Assembly: GCA_934277945.1 (NCBI GenBank)
Contig: CAKQWA010000002.1
Coordinates: 1-64,000, forward strand
Origin: an uncultured Alphaproteobacteria bacterium
Lineage (GTDB): Bacteria; Pseudomonadota; Alphaproteobacteria; CAAGCB01; CAG-977
Direction of reading: 5' to 3'
DNA length: 64,000 nt
Shown: positions 59,140-64,000 of the stretch, one piece after another
Position numbering within the stretch: position 1 is the stretch's first letter
How the letters are laid out: the number at the start of each line of letters is the position of its first letter
Made by a program: the position numbers and the translations under genes
Notes under the pieces: model-generated
Told to the model about the DNA's origin: nothing
Seen by the model: the letters and a program-made list of their open reading frames with translations, nothing else
The model's database searches: none

Positions 59140-60156
59140 ATGGCTAGCATTGACGATTACAATACGCTGACGGGCGCGCAAAAAGCCGCCGCTTTGATGC
59201 TGTCGCTGTCCGACGATCACGCCAGCAAACTGTTTTCCATGATGGAGGAATCCGAAATCCGCGAACTGTCGACCACCATGGTCGGACTGGGCTCCATTTC
59301 CGCGAACGTCGTCGAAAAACTGTTCGTCGAATTCGCCGAAGCGATGTCGCGCACGGGATCTTTCGTCGGCAACTACGAAAACACGGAACGCCTGCTGTTA
59401 AAGACGATGGACAAAGACCGCGTTTCCGCCATTATGGAAGAAATCAGAGGTCCCGCCGGACGCACCATGTGGGACAAACTGGGCAACATCAACGAACAGG
59501 TGCTGGCGAACTATTTGAAAAACGAATATCCGCAAACGGTCGCCGTCATTCTGTCGCGCATCAAAGCCGAACACGCCGCGCGCGTTTTAACGCTTCTGCC
59601 CGAAACGTTCGCCATGGACATCATCATGCGTTTGCTGCGCATGGAAGCGATTCAAAAAGACGTTTTGGACGGCTTGGAACAGACTCTGCGCACCGAATTC
59701 ATGAACAATCTGGCGAAAACCGCGCGCTCCGATTCGCATGAACTGATCGCCGAAATCTTCAACAATTTGGATCGCAACACGGAAAACAGGTTCATGGCGG
59801 CGTTGGAGGAACGCAACCGCGAATCCGCCGAACGCGTCAAGTCGTTGATGTTCACGTTTGAAGACCTGACCCGTCTGGACGCTTTGGGAATTCAGGTTTT
59901 GCTGCGCAACATCGACAAGGAGCAGTTGGGCATCGCTTTGAAAGGCGCGTCCGAAATCATCAAGGATTTGTTCTTCAAAAATATGTCCGAACGCGCGGGC
60001 AAAATGCTCAAAGAGGATATGGACGCGATGGGACCGGTGCGCCTGCGCGACGTTGACGACGCGCAGACGGCCATTGTCAACCGCGCCAAAGAACTTGCCG
60101 CCACGGGCGATTTGGTCATTTCCGAGGGCGGCTCGAAAGACGAACTGGTGTACTGA
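59140..60156 (+). CDS. fliG: Flagellar motor switch protein FliG
   Basis: 338 residues. Three armadillo-like domains: LTGAQKAAALMLSLSDDHASKLF at the start, NEYPQTVAVILSRIKAEHAARVLTLLP in the middle (EHPQTIA-type), and the C-terminal torque domain ending with FEDLTRLDALGIQVLLRNIDKEQLGIALKGA and KNMSERAGKMLKEDM. It couples ion flow at the stators to rotor movement. 14 bp after fliF. Confidence 0.97.
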   Translation: MASIDDYNTLTGAQKAAALMLSLSDDHASKLFSMMEESEIRELSTTMVGLGSISANVVEKLFVEFAEAMSRTGSFVGNYENTERLLLKTMDKDRVSAIMEEIRGPAGRTMWDKLGNINEQVLANYLKNEYPQTVAVILSRIKAEHAARVLTLLPETFAMDIIMRLLRMEAIQKDVLDGLEQTLRTEFMNNLAKTARSDSHELIAEIFNNLDRNTENRFMAALEERNRESAERVKSLMFTFEDLTRLDALGIQVLLRNIDKEQLGIALKGASEIIKDLFFKNMSERAGKMLKEDMDAMGPVRLRDVDDAQTAIVNRAKELAATGDLVISEGGSKDELVY

Positions 60157-60178
60157 TTTTACATTCGGGTAAAAAGGT

Positions 60179-61096
60179 ATGGCGAAAGAATTGAAATTCA
60201 TGTTTGACCGCAGTTTTGACGATCCCGTCGAAAACGTTTTCGACGCGGCGGACGCCAAACCGCTGTCCAACATTTTCAAAGCGGTCGAAACGCTGATCGA
60301 CCAGCAGACGAACGCGCCCGAATTGTTTGAAAAGCGCACCCAGCGCGAAGTCGCCGCCGCGCAAACGGAAAAAGTGTCGCTGATGACGCACGATTTCACG
60401 CCGCCCGCAGAAATCATCAAAGAACCGCCCGCCCCCTCCTTTTCGCAGGAGCAACTGGACGAAGCCGTCGCCAAAGCGGTCGAAGAAGCGAAAAGACAGG
60501 CTTTTGAAGAAGGCAGGAACGCGGGCTTGCAGCAAGGAATCAAGAAAGGGTACGACAAGGGCGCGGCGGAAAAGGAGCAAGCCGTGCGCGATGAAATGTC
60601 CGCCGCTTTGGAAACCCGCAAAACGCAGGCTTTGGAAACGATTGCGGACAAACTGACGCGCGCCGCGGAACAATGCGCCGCCGATGAAAAGGCTTTGTTC
60701 GACAACGTGCTGTCCGTGTGCGGCGCGGTGTATAAAAAAGCCCTGCCCGCCCTGTTGGAAAAGCACGGCGCGGCGGAAATTTCCGCGCTGATCAGGGACA
60801 CGCTTCCGTCGCTGAAAGAGGAATCGAAAATCACCCTGCGCTTGTCGGAGGATATGGCGAACGCGCTGAAAGACACGCTGGGCAAAACGGTCGCGGAGAC
60901 CGGATTTTCCGGCAAAATCGCCGTTGTCAAAGACGATTCCCTGCAAGCCGGCGATTGCTGCATCGAATGGAAAAACGGCGGCGTCGAACGCAAAATCAAA
61001 GACATAACGGGACAGACGGACGCTTTGCTGAACGCCTACGCGTCGTCGCCCGCGCAAAAAACACCCGAACAGGAGGATACCGATGGCGGAGAATAA
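60179..61096 (+). CDS. fliH: Flagellar assembly protein FliH (FlbE-like)
   Basis: 305 residues. Position between fliG and fliN is that of flbE/fliH in Caulobacter-type operons. The middle has the FliH-like coiled Ala/Glu/Lys region with Gly spacing (EEGRNAGLQQGIKKGYDKGAAEKEQ), and the C-terminus has SLKEESKITLRLSEDMANAL, IAVVKDDSLQAGDCCIEWKNGGVERK, the FliH/YscL pattern. It regulates the export ATPase FliI. Overlaps fliN by 14 bp. Confidence 0.85.
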   Translation: MAKELKFMFDRSFDDPVENVFDAADAKPLSNIFKAVETLIDQQTNAPELFEKRTQREVAAAQTEKVSLMTHDFTPPAEIIKEPPAPSFSQEQLDEAVAKAVEEAKRQAFEEGRNAGLQQGIKKGYDKGAAEKEQAVRDEMSAALETRKTQALETIADKLTRAAEQCAADEKALFDNVLSVCGAVYKKALPALLEKHGAAEISALIRDTLPSLKEESKITLRLSEDMANALKDTLGKTVAETGFSGKIAVVKDDSLQAGDCCIEWKNGGVERKIKDITGQTDALLNAYASSPAQKTPEQEDTDGGE

Positions 61097-61457
61097 AGAA
61101 TCCGAAAGCGAATTGAATTTGTCGGAACTCAATCCCGATATGCCGATGGGACCGATTTCACCGAAAGTCAAAAAGCGTTACGAAAACGAACTGCCCGACA
61201 AGCCGAAATCTTCCGCCGAACTGGAAGCCGTGTTCGACGTGCCCGTCCAAGTGACCGCCGTTCTGGGAAAATCCAGTATGCAGGTGCATCAGTTGCTGAA
61301 ACTGGGGCGCGGCGCGGTCATTGAACTTGACCGCAAAGTCGGCGAAGCCGTCGACATTTACGTCAACAACCGCTTGGTCGCGCGCGGCGAAGTCGTGCTG
61401 GTCGATGACCGCTTGGGCATCACAATGACGGAAATCATCAAAGAGGAAAAAGCGTAA
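61083..61457 (+). CDS. fliN: Flagellar motor switch protein FliN
   Basis: 124 residues. The SpoA domain is complete: FDVPVQVTAVLGKSSMQVHQLLKLGRGAVIELDRKVGEAVDIYVNNRLVARGEVVLVDDRLGITMTEI. It forms the C-ring with FliM, which is not in the window. The start lies inside the fliH end. Confidence 0.97.
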   Translation: MAENKESESELNLSELNPDMPMGPISPKVKKRYENELPDKPKSSAELEAVFDVPVQVTAVLGKSSMQVHQLLKLGRGAVIELDRKVGEAVDIYVNNRLVARGEVVLVDDRLGITMTEIIKEEKA

Positions 61458-61485
61458 TTTCGCCTGCAAGGTAAAGGATGTGAAT

Positions 61486-62814
61486 ATGCGTTTGCTGATT
61501 ATCGGAACTCTGGACGGACAAATAGGCGCCGCAAGCCAAATCGCCGTGAAAAAAGGCGGTTCGGTGTTCCACGCCCCCGACATTGACACCGCCATGTCGC
61601 TGTTGCGCTCCGGTCAAGGCGCCGATTTGATTATGGCGGACGTTGATCTGGACATCTATTCGCTTGTCGAAACCTTGGAGCGCGAGCGCATCAGCATTCC
61701 GGTCGTGGCGTGCGGCGTGTCGACGGACGCGAAAGCCGCCGTGCGCGCCATTAAAGCCGGCGCGAAAGAGTACATTCCCCTGCCGCCCGACGCCGAACTG
61801 ATCGGCGCGGTCATTTCCGCCGTCGCGACGCCCGCAATCAACGTTATATATAAAGACGAAGCCACCGCGAAACTTTTAAAAACGGCAAAGCAAATCGCCC
61901 CGTCCGCCGCCAGCGTGCTGATTACGGGCGAATCCGGCACCGGCAAGGAAGTGCTGGCGAAATTCATTCACGCGAACTCGAAGCGCGCCGATATGCCGTT
62001 CATCGCCGTCAACTGCGCCGCCATTCCGGAAAATCTGCTGGAATCCGAATTGTTCGGATACGAAAAAGGCGCGTTCACGGGCGCGGTTTCCCGCCGCATC
62101 GGGAAATTCGAGGAAGCGAACGGCGGCACGCTTTTGCTGGACGAAATCAGCGAAATGGACATCCGGCTGCAAGCCAAACTTCTGCGCGCGATTCAGGAAC
62201 ACGAAATCGACCGCATCGGCGGCAAAGCGCCCGTCAAGGTCGACGTGCGCATTTTGGCGACGTCAAACCGCAATATGCGCGAAGAAGTCGACAACAAGCG
62301 TTTCCGCGAAGATTTGTATTTCCGCCTGAACGTCGTCACGCTTGCCATTCCGCCGTTGCGCGACCGCAAGGACGACATTGCGCCGCTGGCGGATTTCTTC
62401 ATTAAAAAGTATTCCGATTTGAACGACCTGCCCGAAAAGCCCCTGTCCGCGCAGGCGCGCCAAAAATTGCTGGCGTACAACTGGCGCGGCAACGTGCGCG
62501 AACTGGAAAACACGATGCACCGCGCGGTCTTGATGGCGGTCGGCGACAGCATTTCCGAAGACGCGATTATCCTGACGGAAAGCATGGAAGCGTCCGAAAG
62601 CGCGAAAAACGGCGGAAACGGGGACGATTTTGTCGGCAGGACGGTCGCGGACGTCGAAAAGAATCTGATTATCAACACGTTGAAGCACACGCTGGGCAAC
62701 CGCACGCACGCGGCGAACATTCTGGGCATTTCCATTCGCACCCTGCGCAACAAATTGAAACAGTACATGGAAGAAGGCGAAAACGTGCCGCCCGCCCCGA
62801 ACGATTTTTCATAA
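61486..62814 (+). CDS. flbD: Sigma54-dependent flagellar regulator FlbD
   Basis: 442 residues from the ATG at 61486 (AAAGGA 8 nt upstream; an in-frame GTG at 61480 is too close). Receiver-like domain (about 1-115, with ADLIMADVDLD), AAA+ sigma54-interaction domain with GESGTGKE (148-155), GAFTGA (195-200) and a Walker B LLLDEISEMD, and a C-terminal Fis-type HTH (NRTHAANILGISIRTLRNKL). Known to activate late and repress early flagellar genes in Caulobacter. Lies between fliN and flhA as expected. Confidence 0.93.
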   Translation: MRLLIIGTLDGQIGAASQIAVKKGGSVFHAPDIDTAMSLLRSGQGADLIMADVDLDIYSLVETLERERISIPVVACGVSTDAKAAVRAIKAGAKEYIPLPPDAELIGAVISAVATPAINVIYKDEATAKLLKTAKQIAPSAASVLITGESGTGKEVLAKFIHANSKRADMPFIAVNCAAIPENLLESELFGYEKGAFTGAVSRRIGKFEEANGGTLLLDEISEMDIRLQAKLLRAIQEHEIDRIGGKAPVKVDVRILATSNRNMREEVDNKRFREDLYFRLNVVTLAIPPLRDRKDDIAPLADFFIKKYSDLNDLPEKPLSAQARQKLLAYNWRGNVRELENTMHRAVLMAVGDSISEDAIILTESMEASESAKNGGNGDDFVGRTVADVEKNLIINTLKHTLGNRTHAANILGISIRTLRNKLKQYMEEGENVPPAPNDFS

Positions 62815-62833
62815 CCCGTAACGGATGACACCG

Positions 62834-64000
62834 ATGGCACAGGCTCCCGTTCCGACTTCAAAAACCTCCGCGGACATTCGCCAGAGTTTTTCCATGCTGG
62901 CGAAGCGGTCGGACATCGCCTTGGCTTTGGGCATCGTTTTGATGCTCGTGTTTTTGATTCTGCCTTTGCCGACGTGGTTGCTGGACGTGGCTCTGGCGTT
63001 ATCAATCACGTTTTCGGTGCTGGTGCTGATGACGTCGATTTTCATTGAAAAACCGCTTCAATTCACGTCTTTCCCGCTGATTTTGCTGATTTCGACGGTG
63101 TACAGGCTGGCGTTGAACCTGTCTTCCACGCGCTTGATTTTGTCGAACGGCGACAAGGGCGTCGACGCGGCGGGCAAGGTCATCGCGGCGTTCGGCGGCT
63201 TTATCATGAGCGGCAATTTCATCATCGGGGTGATTGTGTTCGCCATTTTGGTTTTGGTGAACTTCATGGTCATCACCAAAGGTTCGGGGCGCATCGCGGA
63301 AGTCGCGGCGCGTTTCGCTTTGGACGCCATGCCCGGCAAGCAAATGGCGATTGACGCGGACTTGTCTTCCGGCTTAATTGACGATGCGGAAGCGCGCAAA
63401 CGCCGCGACGAACTGTCGCAGGAATCCAGTTTTTACGGCGCGATGGACGGTGCGTCGAAATTCGTGCGCGGGGACGCGATCGCCGGCTTGATCATTACGG
63501 CGATCAACATCATCGCGGGCGTGATTATCGGCGTCGTCGACAAGAACATGGATTTCATGAAAGCCGCCGACACCTATATGCGCCTGACGGTCGGCGACGG
63601 TCTGGTGTCGCAGGTTCCCGCGCTGATTATCTCTGTCGCCGCCGGTATCATGGTGTCGAAAGCGGGCATTTCGGGCGGCACGGAAAAAGTCCTGTTCGGG
63701 CAGTTGTCGCATTATCCGAAATCGCTCGGCATGACGGCTTTTCTGTCGTTCATGCTCGCCATTACGCCGGGGACGCCCGCCGTGCCGTTCATGATGTTGA
63801 GCGTCATTTCGGGCGCGACCGCGTGGCTGTTGGACAAGACGGAAAAAGAGCGCGAAAAAAAGCGTCTGGAAGCCGAAAAGGAGGAAGCCGACGCGCCGCC
63901 GCCCATTTCCGAAGAACCGATCACGAAAGTGCTGAAAATGGACGCCGTGCGCTTGGAACTCGGATACAGCCTTTTGTCGCTGATTAACGAATCGTCTAAC
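62834..64000 (+). CDS. flhA: Flagellar export protein FlhA, N-terminal part
   Basis: The frame runs off the window after 389 codons. MAQAPVPTSKTSADIRQ is followed by the FlhA membrane region: DIALALGIVLMLVFLILPLP, RLALNLSSTRLIL, ITKGSGRIAEVAARFALDAMPGKQMAIDADL with the FHIPEP-type cytoplasmic loop RKRRDELSQESSFYGAMDGASKFVRGDAIAGL, and further membrane helices. The linker at the end (KEREKKRLEAEKEEA) starts the cytoplasmic domain. An ATG at 62825 is an alternative start; neither has a strong ribosome site. Confidence 0.95.
   Translation, partial: MAQAPVPTSKTSADIRQSFSMLAKRSDIALALGIVLMLVFLILPLPTWLLDVALALSITFSVLVLMTSIFIEKPLQFTSFPLILLISTVYRLALNLSSTRLILSNGDKGVDAAGKVIAAFGGFIMSGNFIIGVIVFAILVLVNFMVITKGSGRIAEVAARFALDAMPGKQMAIDADLSSGLIDDAEARKRRDELSQESSFYGAMDGASKFVRGDAIAGLIITAINIIAGVIIGVVDKNMDFMKAADTYMRLTVGDGLVSQVPALIISVAAGIMVSKAGISGGTEKVLFGQLSHYPKSLGMTAFLSFMLAITPGTPAVPFMMLSVISGATAWLLDKTEKEREKKRLEAEKEEADAPPPISEEPITKVLKMDAVRLELGYSLLSLINESSN

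Overview
This is a chromosomal segment of an alphaproteobacterium with roughly balanced base composition. Four gene orders point to that class: fliF-fliG-fliH/flbE-fliN-flbD-flhA; dusB next to trkA-hfq-hflX with a fused ispDF diverging from it; hprK-rapZ-EIIA-ptsH-ptsI; and adjacent mlaA-mlaC. Reduced regulatory loci (an ntr cluster shrunk to one DNA-binding domain, a degenerate GGDEF protein) suggest a streamlined, possibly host-associated lineage. That last point is inference.

Layout. 0-4 kb (minus strand): a complete dTDP-L-rhamnose operon (rfbA-rfbC-rfbD-rfbB), followed by a serine-recombinase-like gene that lacks its catalytic residues and the start of a family 2 glycosyltransferase. 4.3-4.5 kb: a strong promoter and a highly structured candidate small RNA. 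About 4.6-16.2 kb: an integrative mobilizable element with a tyrosine integrase at one end and an AlpA-like excisionase, MobC, relaxase and serine recombinase at the other. Its cargo is mostly defence: an AbiEi/AbiEii pair, an AT-rich SIR2-STAND protein, and a restriction-modification operon (C5 methyltransferase, PD-(D/E)XK nuclease, second methyltransferase, Vsr). Paired TGTTACCC repeats sit at both ends. A 13-bp inverted repeat brackets the upstream region of the restriction operon, next to the serine recombinase.

16-26 kb: lipoproteins, hom-recJ, an adenosine deaminase, a Cys-rich secreted protein and a HAD phosphatase. 26-36.7 kb: one long minus-strand run linking four envelope lipoproteins (LPP20-like and LpoB-like), a membrane-spanning ankyrin protein, and HprK, RapZ, EIIA, HPr and Enzyme I. 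36.8-42.9 kb: flavin reductase, BI-1 family membrane protein, LMW phosphatase-nth, degenerate PAS-GGDEF, lipoprotein hydrolase, aquaporin family channel and IMPase. 42.9-49 kb: hflX, hfq, HAD phosphatase, trkA, Fis-like HTH, dusB and divergent ispDF. 49-57.4 kb: HNH nuclease-like protein, acpS, D,D-carboxypeptidase, clpS-clpA, a 31-bp tandem repeat, mlaA-mlaC and rpsD. 57.5-64 kb: the flagellar basal-body/regulator operon, running off the window inside flhA.

The most unusual signals are: (1) a similar short C-terminal tail on three unrelated monocistronic proteins (adenosine deaminase, HAD phosphatase, HNH nuclease-like), each also preceded by a tandem GACAAA element; (2) the catalytically dead recombinase inside the rhamnose operon; (3) a possible invertible segment in front of the restriction operon; (4) the structured RNA at 4.3 kb; and (5) the ankyrin protein predicted to expose repeats on both sides of the membrane, sitting beside hprK.
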